A stretch of DNA of 64,000 nt from Isoetes taiwanensis (Eukaryota > Streptophyta > Lycopodiopsida > Isoetales > Isoetaceae): the NCBI GenBank assembly GCA_021234155.1, contig JAJEKV010000024.1, positions 11,754,913-11,818,912 on the forward strand, read 5' to 3'. Made by a program: the position numbers and the translations under genes. This document shows positions 21,911 to 31,949 of the stretch, one piece after another. Position 1 is the stretch's first letter, and the number at the start of each line of letters is the position of its first letter. The notes under the pieces were generated by a model, which was not told where the DNA came from, ran no database searches, and saw only the letters and a program-made list of their open reading frames with translations.

Positions 21911-22385
21911 GTAGGAAAGAATACTTGAATTTCTACATGTCTAATAATTCTATTGTCACATGTCTTTATAGATGTAGGAAAGAATATTTGATTCTCTACA
22001 TGTCCTATGCTTCCATTCACATGTCTTTATAGAAGTAGGACAGAGTACTTTATTTACTAAAGCATTGTAGGAAAGAATACATGAATTACGACATGTGTAA
22101 TACTTCTATTGTCACATGTCTTTATAGAAGTAGGAAAGAATACTTGATTCTCTACATGTCGTATGCTTCCATGTCACATGTCTTTATAGTAGTAGGACAG
22201 AGTACTTTATTTGCTAAGGCATTGTAGGAAAGAATACATGAATTACGACATGTGTAGTACTTCTATTGTCACATGTCTTTATAGAAGTAGGAAAGAATAC
22301 TTGATTCTCTACATGTCCTATCCTTCCATATCACGGGTCTTTATAGTGGTAGGACAGAGTACTTGATTTGCTACATGTGATGCAC
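21911..22385. repeat. Higher-order tandem repeat (156-157 bp of 63+62+32)
   Basis: Units starting GTAGGA begin at 21911, 21974, 22035, 22067, 22130, 22192, 22224, 22287 and 22349. The spacing pattern 63, 61-62, 32 repeats, so a three-part unit of about 156 bp is present nearly three times. Confidence 0.85.
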
Positions 22386-22439
22386 GTGCACGATCACATG
22401 TCCTTATACTAGTATTCCATGTAAGACAAGTTACTTCAA

Positions 22440-22965
22440 CTACTTCAATTACTTAACGCCTATTTTTGCATAACAAAACCATCAAGAATTTGATTTGTAT
22501 TCCTTGAGGGGGTGCGGGACCCATTTGCAACAAATCCCTAAGCATTAATGTCATAGGACCACATAAAAATCCACAATATCCTAACATTTTGGATATTGTT
22601 AGAGAAAGACCATTAAACCACGCCTACATTTTTGCATAACAAACCATTAAGAATTGTGAGATGTATTTCTTTATGGAGGAAAGGACCATTGCAACAAATC
22701 CCCAAGCATTAAAATGGCAAGACCATGCAATATCCTAACATTATTCCCCCATTTTGGATATCGTTAGTGGAACACCATTAAACCGTTCCTACATCTTGGT
22801 ATAATTTAGACCATTAAGAATTTGAGATGTAATTGTTTATGGGGAATAGGACCATTGCAACAAATCCCCAAGCATTATAAAATGGCAAGACTACGCAATA
22901 TCCTAACATTATCCCCCCGTTTTGGATATCATTAGTGGAACACCATTAAACCATGCCTATATCTA
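22440..22965. repeat. Three tandem copies of a ~165-bp unit
   Basis: TTGCAACAAATCC occurs at 22525, 22689 and 22855 with matching flanks (CAATATCCTAACATT and GTGGAACACCATTAAACC), giving periods of 164 and 166 bp. Confidence 0.8.
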
Positions 22966-23062
22966 GTTGGTACTAAGGTTAAACTATAGACGATCCAATA
23001 GTTATCCACGTCATCCAATGGTTTTAATTGTATCTAATTTATCTTATCCAATGGTTCTTTCT

Positions 23063-23195
23063 AACGATTTGCACTAAGAATCCAATGGTTCTTTGAAAAA
23101 CAAGATAACTTATTGCACTTAGACGATTTGCACTAAGAATCCAATGGTTCTTTGAAAAACAAGATAACTTATTGCACTTAGACGATTTGCACTAA
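23063..23195. repeat. 59-60-bp tandem repeat, about 2.3 copies
   Basis: ACGATTTGCACTAAGAAT begins at 23063, 23123 and 23182 with nearly identical intervening sequence. Confidence 0.85.
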
Positions 23196-23199
23196 GAAT

Positions 23200-23813
23200 T
23201 AGAGATGTAATTGTTGGAGCAAGCAAAATACCACAGCTAACACCTTAAACCTAAACACAAACTCGGGAAAACCTTGCTCGGGAAAACCTTGCTTCCGAGT
23301 CATGTGCACGAAGGAATCAGAGCTCCTCTGCATGGTAATCCTCTAAACTAGTGGCTAGACATTATAGGTTGGCAGCTCCCCAATTCCAAACAATTGCATC
23401 AGAATATCTTTGTCATACTTCTGCATAGGAATCCTTTAAATCGTTGACTAAGCTTCCTAAGGAGTATGGATGCAATAGAATTGACAATTCCTATTTGAAA
23501 CAGTTAATTATCCATTTGGTACTACTTAATTTGTTTATCTGAAATTATTTTCTCGGTCTAGATTTAGTGTGATTTATCTAGACGATGGTAAAAATTAGTT
23601 GCTCGTGTCCCATCAGGAAAGTTCAGCCCTCACCGTAAATCAGTAACTGCTTTACAGTCTTATCCACTAACTTTCTTCGTATTTAGATTAGTGGGTAATG
23701 CCTAACTATCTAATTCTTTCTCATTGTAACTTCCTTTTTTAAGATACTTCATTTGAGGATTTCTCAATATGCTTATGGATGATATTGCATTATGCATAAG
23801 TCGACCACGTTTT
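23200..23813. other. No gene seen
   Basis: AT-rich sequence with short duplicated phrases (CTCGGGAAAACCTTG twice near 23265). No coding region is supported. Confidence 0.4.
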
Positions 23814-24497
23814 GGCCTCCAAAACGTAAACCCTGTGGGTTGCTAGGTTATTGTGGGGTTTACGTTATGGAGGTCGAGTTTTATTCAGTTGCACTTGAGA
23901 CATGGTCGAGAAGCTGCAGTTGAAAACCAGAAGCAATAGAAACTGACGAAATGGGGTTTGGATTTACTGAGGCAGGCTTTCCTACCAGTGCTCCTCCGGG
24001 AGGGCAAATGCTAATGCCTCCCTTCCCGGAACCCGGTTTCCCTATCCGACCGTTGAATTCTCCATTCAAGTAACTTGCTTCGAGCAGGCTCAAAAAAATT
24101 CAAGATCTGTCCGGGAGAACATATAAAACCGCAAAGTGTCCTGCAGTCGACCGTGTAGAAACCCAAGTGTTTTGTCGTTCAGTTGCACTTGGGACCTGGT
24201 GTACCTTTTTCGAACATGCATGCAGAGCCATGGCAACTGAAATAACATACTTTGGATCTATTGGCGATCCCGAATCATTCCAAAAAAATTTGCTACTACA
24301 AAATGTGTTCTTGACTTCTAATTGCGACACTGGGAGGAGGATAAATCCAAACCCCATTTCGTCAGTTTCTATTGCTTCTGGTTTTCAACTGCAGCTTCTC
24401 GACCATGTCTCAAGTGCAACTGAATAAAACTCGACCTCCATAACGTAAACCCTACAATACCCTAGCAACGCACAGGGTTTACGTTTTGGAGGCCATA
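23814..24497. mobile_element. Inverted-repeat element with ~160-bp arms
   Basis: The arms 23814-23978 and 24330-24497 are near-perfect inverted copies. Each arm begins with its own 62-bp foldback (GGCCTCCAAAACGTAAACCC...GGGTTTACGTTATGGAGG; 23814-23875 and 24433-24494). The left arm continues into a plus-strand copy of an unknown repeated reading frame (23968-24195). No target-site duplication could be fixed. Confidence 0.7.
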
Positions 24498-25985
24498 CCC
24501 CGGTCAAATTGGACCAGGATTTTGCACAATGTCATGAGGTAGTGGGAGGGCGTTGACGCCAGAAGACGAAGCCCTAAAACCTTCCAGAAGAAGTTCGACC
24601 CAAAGGTCCTCTATGGAGGGTCCCTGGCCACGGACGGACAACTCTCCCACCCCGGAACTGTGATCTGACTCTGCCAATGGACTCGAAACATCGACATTAC
24701 CCTGGAGACCAAGTTTAGGGGCGTAAGACCACCCCTCCCGGACGGCGCCAAAGTAGCTCATGTCCAACACGTTAAGTAGTGAATTGGCCGTGGCGAGGGT
24801 GCGAGAATCTTGCCATGTAGAGGGTTCGTGTTTCTTTTGCTGCAAAAAATGATCGTGTAACTTGGTCCCTAGGGTAATTTCGCTGTTTCGGACGACATGG
24901 CGAAGTCAAATCTCCATTCCGGGGCCTTTGTACGCCTTGCCAACGACAAAACACTTGGTTTTCTACAATCCGATTTGCAGGGACACTTTGCGGCTTGATA
25001 TGTTCTCCCGGACAGATCTTGAATTTTTTTTGAGCCTGCGCTTTCGAAGCAAGTTACTTGAATGGAGAATTCAACGGTCGGATAGGGAAACCGTGTTCCG
25101 GGAAGGGAGGCATTGGCATTTGCCCTCCCGGAGGAGCACCGGTAGGAAAGCTCGCCTCGGTAAATCCAAACCCCATTTCGCCGGTTTCTATTGCTTCGGT
25201 TTTCAACTGCGGCTTCACCGACCATGTCTCAAGTGCAACCGGAATAAAACTCGACCTCCATAACGTAAACCCCTACAATACCCCAGCAACGCCACGGGGT
25301 TTACGTTTTGGAGGCCATACCGGGTCAAATTGGACCAGGATTTTGCACATTGTCATGAGGTAGTGGGAGGGCGTTGGCGCTTGAAGATCGAAGCCCTAAA
25401 ACCTTCCGGGAAGAAGTTCGACCCAAAGGTCCTCTCTCGGAGGGTCCACGCCCCCGGGCGGGCAACTCTCCCACCCGGGCGTGATTTGACTCGCCAATGG
25501 ACTCGAAACATCGACATTACCACGGAGACCAAGTTTGGTGGGCGAAGACCACCCCCGCTCCCGGACGCCAACGTAGCTCATGTCCAACACGTTAAGTAGT
25601 GAATTGGCCTTAGCGGAGGGTGCGGGGAATCTTGCCATGTAGAGGGTTCGTGTTTCTTTTCTGCAAAAAAAATGACCGTGTAACTTGGTCCCTAGGGTAA
25701 TTTCACTGTTTTTTACTGACATGGCGAAGTCAAATCTCCATTCCGGGGCCTTTGTACTGCCCGAACGACAAAATGCTTGGGTTTCTACACGGTCGACTGC
25801 AGGACACTTTGCGGTTTGATATGTTCTCCCAGACAGATCTTGAATTTTTTTGAGCCTGCTCAAAGCAAGTTACTTGAATGGAGAATTCAACGGTCGGATA
25901 GGGAAACCGGGTTCCGGGAAGGGAGGCATTGGCATTTGCCCTCCCGGAGGAGCACTAGTAGGAAAGCCTGCCTCGGTAACCTTTG
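24495..25985. repeat. 822-bp tandem duplication
   Basis: The stretch from 24495 to 25316 recurs from 25317 until the minisatellite cuts it at about 25985. The shared marker is TCAAATTGGACCAGGATTTT at 24505 and 25326. The first copy ends with a third 62-bp foldback at 25253-25316. Confidence 0.8.
25396..25985 (-). CDS. Member of an unknown repeated protein-coding family
   Basis: Minus-strand frame containing RLKKIQDLSGRTYQTAKC and DRVETQAFCRSGSTKAPEW, preceded upstream by a proline-rich PPGGQMPMPPFPEPGFPI segment in a neighbouring frame. Related frames lie at 23968-24195 (plus), 24870-25225 (minus), 42575-42859 (minus) and 46610-46930 (minus). Because the protein sequence is recognisable across diverged DNA copies, it was probably coding, most likely inside a mobile element. 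No known domain is visible. Copies here are frame-broken. Confidence 0.35.
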
Positions 25986-26004
25986 TGATGTCCGTCTCCT
26001 GGGG

Positions 26005-26690
26005 TCTGGCCACCTAGGCTCCAACGTGCCACCTAGGCTCCAACGTGCCACCTAGGCTCCAACATGCCACGTGGGCTCCAACATGCCACCTAGGCTCCAA
26101 CATGCCCGCGTGGGTTCCAACATGCCACCCACGCCCAACATGCCACGTGGGCTCCAACATGCCACCTAGCATGCCACCTAGGCTCCAACATGCCACCTGG
26201 GCTCAAGCGTACCACGTGAGCTCCAACATGCCAAGTTGGCTCCAACGTGCCACCTAGGCTCAAGCATGCCAAGGTGGCTCAAATATGCCACCTAGGCTCC
26301 AACATGCCACCACATATGGCTTCAACATGCCACGTAGGCTCCATGGGTCAAACATGCCACCTAGGCCCAACATGCCACGTGGGCTCCTACATGCCAACGT
26401 GGCTCCAACATGCCACGTGAGCTCCAACATGCCAAGTTGGCTCCAACGTGCCACCTAGGATCAAGCATGCTTAGGTGGCTCAAATATGCCACCTAGGCTC
26501 CAACATGCCACCTGGGCTTCAACATGCCACGTAGGCTCCAACATGCCAACTAGGCTCCAACATGCCTCGTGAGCTCTAGCATGCCACCTAGGCTCCAACG
26601 TGCCACCTAGGCTCCAACATGCCACCTAGGCTCCAACATGCCACCTAGGCTCAAGCGTGCCAAGGTGGCTCAAACATGCCACCTAGGCTC
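26005..26690. repeat. 19-bp minisatellite
   Basis: About 36 variants of GCCACCTAGGCTCCAACAT in tandem, with recurring subtypes (CACGTGGGCTCC, CAAGTTGGCTCC, AAGGTGGCTCAAA). Since 19 is not a multiple of three, the repetitive peptides in all frames are not real. Confidence 0.95.
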
Positions 26691-26981
26691 CTTAAGATTA
26701 GTTGAAAATATTGGAACGACTACCTTGTATTCATAGGTTCATTTGATCTTAGTATATAGTTGGATAAAGTTCACTTATCTCCCGTAGTATTAGCTCGATA
26801 TATCTTGCTATGGTGGTGGTGGTAATGGTTTGATGTTCTAGGTTGAATTGTCATAATTAGGTAGAGGTGAATTGTTGGTGTATGCTAAGATTGAATTGCA
26901 TAATTAGGTGGAGGTGAATTGTTGGGTATCCGAGATTTGAATTTTCATACTTAGGTGGAGGTAGAGTGTTTGGCCTAGGAG

Positions 26982-27646
26982 GAATAATGGGATTGGGTGG
27001 CAAGGGTGGCATGACTAGGGGGTGTGGCTGGAAGTGGAGGTGGTGGATATGTTGGAGGAGGTGATGGATATGTTGGAGGTGGACGTGGTGCATATGTTGG
27101 AGGAGGAGGTGGTGGATACGTTGGACTGCATATAAAATGGAATCAAATTAGTGAAGTTCAAACTTTCAAAGAGGAGATATAAAAGAAGAAGGGTTGATAA
27201 TGTTCTACCGAGAACTCGTTATTTTTTATGCTTTTGTCCCCGGTATTTTTAGTACGAAATCCATTGTCTCTAATGGAACATCCAACTAGAGCAATGGATG
27301 AGATTATGACAAGAAGCTGAATAATCATATCCATTGGAATTGATGGTTGAATAATCATATCCATTGGAATTGATGGTTGTATGGTAACGCTCCGAGGCAA
27401 GGGGTGTGCATGCAGCGCTTCCAAGCCATTTTGGCCATGGCCATGTGGCTTGAATATAGCAAGACCCATAAGGAACCATACCCCGCAAAAAATAATGGAA
27501 CATGTGATCACATGTTGAAAATTAAAGTTAAAAATTAATATACATAGTGCCGAGATGAATGGCCTAGATTTTGGCCAAGATGGACGGCCGAGATTGTAAT
27601 CCGTGTAGTGTAATCTTATTGGTTGAAGTAATGGGATGGATGGCAC
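26982..27646 (-). CDS. Possible small two-exon gene, Ser/Thr- or Pro-rich C-terminus
   Basis: Minus strand. A proposed exon 1 (27646-27209) contains a hydrophobic segment (CSIIFCGVWFLMGLAIF) and a duplicated MDMIIQPSIP phrase coded by a 30-nt direct repeat. An 83-nt intron (27208-27126) has GT and TATATGCAG ends. Exon 2 in the joined frame is Ser/Thr-rich; one frame over it reads PPPTY motifs like extensins (cell-wall hydroxyproline-rich proteins). Which frame is used is unclear, because the exon 1 start and donor are unproven. The PPPTY reading makes a wall protein possible but not established. Confidence 0.3.
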
Positions 27647-27933
27647 AGATTTTGGCCCAGATAGACGGCTGGGATTGCAATCCTGGTATTATTGTGCTAT
27701 TGGCTGAATTAATTGCCAGTCTCCCACCTTTGGCCAGTTTCCCCCCATTCGACCTACCTGAAGCTTCAGCTATGGCGATGGGTTTTTGCACAGCTCTGTC
27801 GGACCTGAAGCTTGGCTATGGCTATGGCTGAGCAGAAGCCGGTTTGGTTAACAGGATTGCATGCTATGGCAGGGGTTGTTTTGAGGCGAAACTAAAGTTT
27901 TGAGGCTTTGTGATTCTCTGACAATCTTGTGAC

Positions 27934-28236
27934 ATGGGTCTTGAGGCTAATATTCCAAAAGGCCGATCTGTCAAAAACGTTGAGCTAGCTGGATCTAGGG
28001 ATATTTCTGGCCATTGTTTGGAATTGATTGTGCAAGACTTTATTGCTGCTAAAGAGGAGTTGCTTAGTAAAAATGCAACGGAAGCTTTTAAAAAGATAGT
28101 TAAGAAAAGAAAGCAGAAGCAAGATAATGTGGTTCGTGTAGATCTTTCACATTGCAAGTATGAGGTTCTCCGTATTGTAATAAAAAAGCTCTCCTACCTT
28201 GGGCGCACCGGATGTTACCTAGGCCACAGCATCTGA
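27934..28236 (+). CDS. Gene fragment or small ORF, possible tubulin-tyrosine-ligase-like N-terminus
   Basis: A 100-codon frame from ATG 27934. Its first 85 residues look protein-like: a charged helical FIAAKEELLSKNATEAFKK segment, a KKRKQKQ basic cluster, then VVRVDLSHCKYEVLRIV. That last phrase resembles the strand-helix at the start of tubulin-tyrosine-ligase-like domains, which polyglutamylate axonemal tubulin. The similarity is short and from memory. The last 15 codons run into degenerate GAAGCGGATCT repeats (28215-28310), suggesting the true exon ends near 28185. Confidence 0.25.
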   Translation: MGLEANIPKGRSVKNVELAGSRDISGHCLELIVQDFIAAKEELLSKNATEAFKKIVKKRKQKQDNVVRVDLSHCKYEVLRIVIKKLSYLGRTGCYLGHSI

Positions 28237-28374
28237 AGCGGATCTATAGCCATGGCCTGAAGCGGATCTGAAGCCACAGATTTGAAGCCACGACATCTGA
28301 AGCGGATGTGCATCCATAATTTCCTGGCGCTCACCCTTCAAAGCCCCCAGCTCTGAAACTTTTCCGAGCCGTCA

Positions 28375-28675
28375 ATGAGAAAAATTGGGGGAGATTTAAC
28401 AGAGCAAGAATGTTTAAAAGAATGCTTAGATACATGGAGCTGCAAGGCGGCAGTATATAGGAGGGAAACAAAGTCTTGTTTTCAAGCGCAGGAGCCACGG
28501 CTGATGAATCGTGCACAAATGGAAGGTCGCGAAGATGGGCGTGGAAATGCTTGCAATTAAAGGGTCGCTACCAAAGCCATAGTCGAAACTATTATAGTTG
28601 TGGTAATTGTGGCGCTTCTTGCTTGTGTTTGCCGCTTCTTCAAATGCCTCCCTTCTTCGTATTTTTAGGCCTTCT
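28375..28675 (+). pseudogene. PAN-domain plus membrane segment of a lectin receptor kinase (relic)
   Basis: The frame reads LTEQECLKECLDTWSCKAAV and KSCFQAQEPRLMN, the cysteine pattern of a PAN-like domain in G-type lectin receptor kinases. After an in-frame TAA at 28558 the same frame continues with a transmembrane segment (IVETIIVVVIVALLACVC) and a basic-cysteine RFFKC, then TAG. There is no B-lectin before it and no kinase after it. It is a short relic related to, but different from, the intact kinase at 51.2-53.7 kb. Confidence 0.55.
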
Positions 28676-29666
28676 GCCAGATCCTTGCCCTGCAGAAAAT
28701 CGAAATGGAAGCCTGAAGCTTCCAAGTTGTTTCAACCCATTTCTGGTATTTCTATCTTTGATGTAAGCTGATCTAACCTTAATCCTAACTCTTTTGCTTC
28801 CTCTTTTTTTTTAGCATGCAAAGGAGCCAAAAAGCTGTTCGTGGAGTTTTGCAAGGCATTTCCGCTGCTATTGGAGCTGAAGTTTTGAGAAAAAAACAAA
28901 AATCCCTGTAGCGGCTATTTCGGCGTACGAATGATCCAAAGGTCCACATTTTCTTATTCATTGTAGCATTTGCTTCTAAGGCATGCATAATATATTTTGT
29001 AACAGTCTTTTTAATGCGGTTTATGATGCTTATTTTTTAACCTGTGTATGATCTGGAATGGGCAAGAAACTAAAAAATGATGCTCCTAAATCCGAGGAGT
29101 TGAAGCGGCCTGAGAAAAGATCAGAGGTTTGTGTCATTTGTTTTTTGGGGAATTTGAGATTTAATCATATTCTCACCAGACGTTCTTTACTTTCTTTGTC
29201 AGAGAATACGTAGAGGAAAATGAAGAAAATGTTGCAGCAGTAGAAAATGTTGCAGCAGTACTATTGCATGGTAAAATCACACTGGCATGATATTTCTTTA
29301 ATAATAGGCAAACCATTTTTGTCAAGATTTTAAAACTTAAGTAGTAAGGCACTGCAATAAAAAGTCTTTTTGTATAATTTTAGTGTTTCAATGCATCCAT
29401 TGCCAAGGTTATGACTTATGTTCTGGATTTTTCTCTCAAACCAATAATTCACTTAACAATACAACAAAAAATAAGCCGCATCTTCTCCATGCCCTTGTCA
29501 ATTAGAATCTTAGAATTCCAATTACAATCGAACAATATTATGCTTTATGGGTTTGTTTGGGTTCGATTCCCAAAAAGCTTTGTTAATTTAAAATAAACAA
29601 AATCAATAAACAATTCATGATATATTAACTTTTAAATTATGGTATAGACTAATTTTTTTAATTGTG
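28676..29666. other. Mostly non-coding; tiny possible exons
   Basis: A 31-codon frame at 28816-28911 (MQRSQKAVRGVLQGISAAIG...) follows an acceptor-like TTTTTTTAG. A short ATG frame at 29058 ends at a GT site. An acceptor TTTGTCAG at about 29203 precedes a doubled GAAAATGTTGCAGCAGTA. None could be joined into a gene. Confidence 0.3.
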
Positions 29667-30084
29667 TGCCACGTGTTGATATAGTTTGCTAGTTTGTGGA
29701 AGGGTATGTTTATAACATAAGATTGTAATGGTTATTGGGGTGTATTGTATGAAAGAGCGTACACCAATTGGGCGTAAGGGAATCTTTGCAATTTTCGACT
29801 GTTTTTCCTCTGGGGCGCATTCAGCAATGGTCTGTGTTCGCGGATGTAGGGCGCTATGTTTGGAAGGCCATGCTTGCCGTTCCTGGCATCGTGGGAGTGG
29901 ATAAGATGGGCAAGCCGCCAATGTGTCTGCACAAATCGTGAGCTTGGAGGCGCCTTCAGCAGTGAGAGCTTCATTAAACTTCGTTATTTCGCTTTTGTTT
30001 GTTTTGTTTCCATGAGGAGGGATGCTAGGAGAGCAGTAGGGCGGCAGGAAATGGACAAAGAAGTGCTCTTCCGGCGGTCTCTGG

Positions 30085-31016
30085 CTGTGGAGGCATGCAC
30101 ATGATGGGCTCGAGGATGAAGGCATAGGCCTCATAGACGTCGACGTGTTACCCCGGGTGTGGCAGTGCAAGGATGCACCCCCGCAGTTCTATGACATCTT
30201 GATTAGATTCTCGTGAGGAGGACCGGTGGCGGAGTGCGTGCTGCGGCGAGGAGAGGGGAATGATCTAGATCACCTGCATTACCAGTGTGTGTTTAGGCTA
30301 GCTCTGAAGTCCCCTAGAGTAGTCAATTTGGCCATGAAGCGCAGGTTTGGGTGGGGAGCTAAGAAGCCTGTGGGGGTTGTCCTCGTGTGCAAGGCATTAA
30401 GGAATCTGAAAGCTCCATTGTTTTGAGGGGCTCATAGGGTATTGCATGAAGGATATGGGGAAGCCCCACTTCAAGCCGCACACAAAAGAATGTTTGGGCC
30501 CAATTGGAGATGGGGAAGGACCTGTACTTGCTGTATGGTGCAGGGGACATTAAGCATGTGGTAGTTCTGGATAACAGAAACCTGTTGGGAAGGGCTCTTC
30601 ATTTTGTAAACTATCATGGTGGAAGGCAACTGAGCTCTAGTCTTGTATACACAATCACTAGGATGCTTAGAACCGGGAAATTTGTGTTGTCTACTAGCTG
30701 GATCCTTCCTTCTAATACTGCCTTTATCTCTGAGCATAGGGTCAAGGCCGCCCGGCATCCCATTAATCAACCCCGTGAGTGGCGTTATAGCGATGTTAGA
30801 TGTGTGTTGTATGGGATCCCGGCTGGGATGGAGCCCATTCAGCGGATTGGGCAGGGTAGGAAAAGATACTGGGACGAGGCTGCCACGCCTGGAGACATGG
30901 ATGAGAATTTTGTGGAAGGGGAGGATGCTGAATTCAGACCCGAGGCTGTTGGGGACATGCCTGGCACTGACTTCATCCCTCTTGACACAACAGATTACAC
31001 AATGGCAATTGGGTGA
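30085..31016 (+). pseudogene. Rep protein with HUH and YxxK motifs, frame-broken
   Basis: Three frames carry one continuous protein. Frame 1 (30085-30426) has a FYDILIRF strand, then GNDLDHLHYQCVFRLAL, where HLH (30271-30279) is an HUH metal-binding motif. Frame 2 has GYCMKDMGKPHFKPHTKECL (Tyr codon 30440-30442), a YxxK single-tyrosine nuclease motif. Frame 3 (30504-31016) carries LYLLYGAGD...VVVLDNRNLLGRALHFVNY and the YSDVRCVLYGIP...RKRYWDEA block. Such Reps nick single-stranded DNA and start rolling-circle replication. Stops at 30214 and 30424 and two frameshifts make it inactive. The C-terminal block recurs on the minus strand at 43.2-43.8 and 48.6-49.2 kb. Confidence 0.65.
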
Positions 31017-31090
31017 CTTGTGGGGGCTGCCTGCAACTCTTGTACATATGTCTTTGTTTGCTTTGATTTTGTATCTTTGTTTGTAGTTAC

Positions 31091-31603
31091 TATGCCTGGA
31101 ATAGAGATGGATCGTGCTGGTATGGAGGTTGGGAATGGGGCTGCTGTTAGCAGCAGTCCTGCTGCACCTGTTGGGATGAGGCCAGCTGATGGCGTCATTA
31201 ACATTGAAAGTGATGAGGAGGGCCCATCTTCCCCTCCGCACCACTGGGCCGCTCCCGCCAAGTGTCCATGATGTAATTCACAATGCTGCCCCTCTCCCGT
31301 TGTCTTCTCTCCAACAAAGGAGCGTGTGTGTGGCTCGATGTTGTGGCAAGTGTTGTTAACATTAACACGCAAGGAGTCTGGTGGGTCGCCTCGCCGACCG
31401 TTTTAGGATGCGACTTTTGGGAGGCTCTTTGCAGCATTGGAGGAGGCCGTGTCTCATATGGAATGGGAAGAGGTCGAGGTCACCACTGATGAACGGCAGC
31501 ATATGCGGGCACATATGAACCTTGCGCGGGCTCTTCTTCTCAGGGAATTGCGCCGTATTGATGCATTGGCCAGACGCCACAACGCTGTCATGAACAACAA
31601 CTA
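31091..31603 (+). pseudogene. Second reading frame of the Rep element, broken
   Basis: It starts MPGIEMDRAGMEVGNG and has an acidic INIESDEEGPSSPPHH stretch. It continues after frameshifts into a helical tail ending ARALLLRELRRIDALARRHN and TAG at 31603. It lies 75 bp after the Rep stop in the same direction. The acidic-then-helical layout suggests a small accessory protein. No family was recognised. Confidence 0.35.
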
Positions 31604-31898
31604 GAGTGTGTCATTTGCTTGGTCTGTTTGCTTACTGTGTGCTTTGTGTGTGGCAGGTCGTAGGAATGAGAAAAGGGAAAAAAAAGTGAAAAACATGGAA
31701 AAAGGCTCTGCAAATGGACTGCAGGTCAGCCAAAAAATGCTTGTCTTTGCTTGGTAAAACCAGATTTGTCTGCTTGTTTGGCTTCATGGCATTGAATGTT
31801 GAAGAGAAAAAACTGAAAAACCCAAAAAACTCATGAGAAAGCATGGTGTGCTTGCATATGCATCTGCATGGGAATAGCCCCTGCCCTTTAAGGGCGGG

Positions 31899-31949
31899 CA
31901 GACTGCTTGGAGCTGCGCACTGCGCAGGGGGTTCGAATCCCCCAGTCTG
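31899..31949 (+). ncRNA. Minimal tRNA-like structure with pol III B box
   Basis: CAGACTG (31899-31905) pairs perfectly with CAGTCTG (31943-31949). Inside are a 5-bp hairpin CTGCG/CGCAG with a 5-nt loop and a T-arm of four G-C pairs around TTCGAAT. The D arm is missing. GGTTCGAATCC is an exact B-box. It could be a tRNA-derived SINE head, a decayed tRNA, or a processed tRNA-like RNA. A second hairpin (GCCCTTTAAGGGC) precedes it at about 31884. Confidence 0.45.

Noticed and set aside
21911-23195. CRISPR-like array
   Set aside because: Units are contiguous tandem repeats without unique spacers, in a eukaryotic genome.
26014-26454. Repetitive open frames with ACWSLGGMLEP-type peptides on both strands
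   Set aside because: The 19-bp unit is not a multiple of three, so the peptides cycle through frames; no coding use is plausible.
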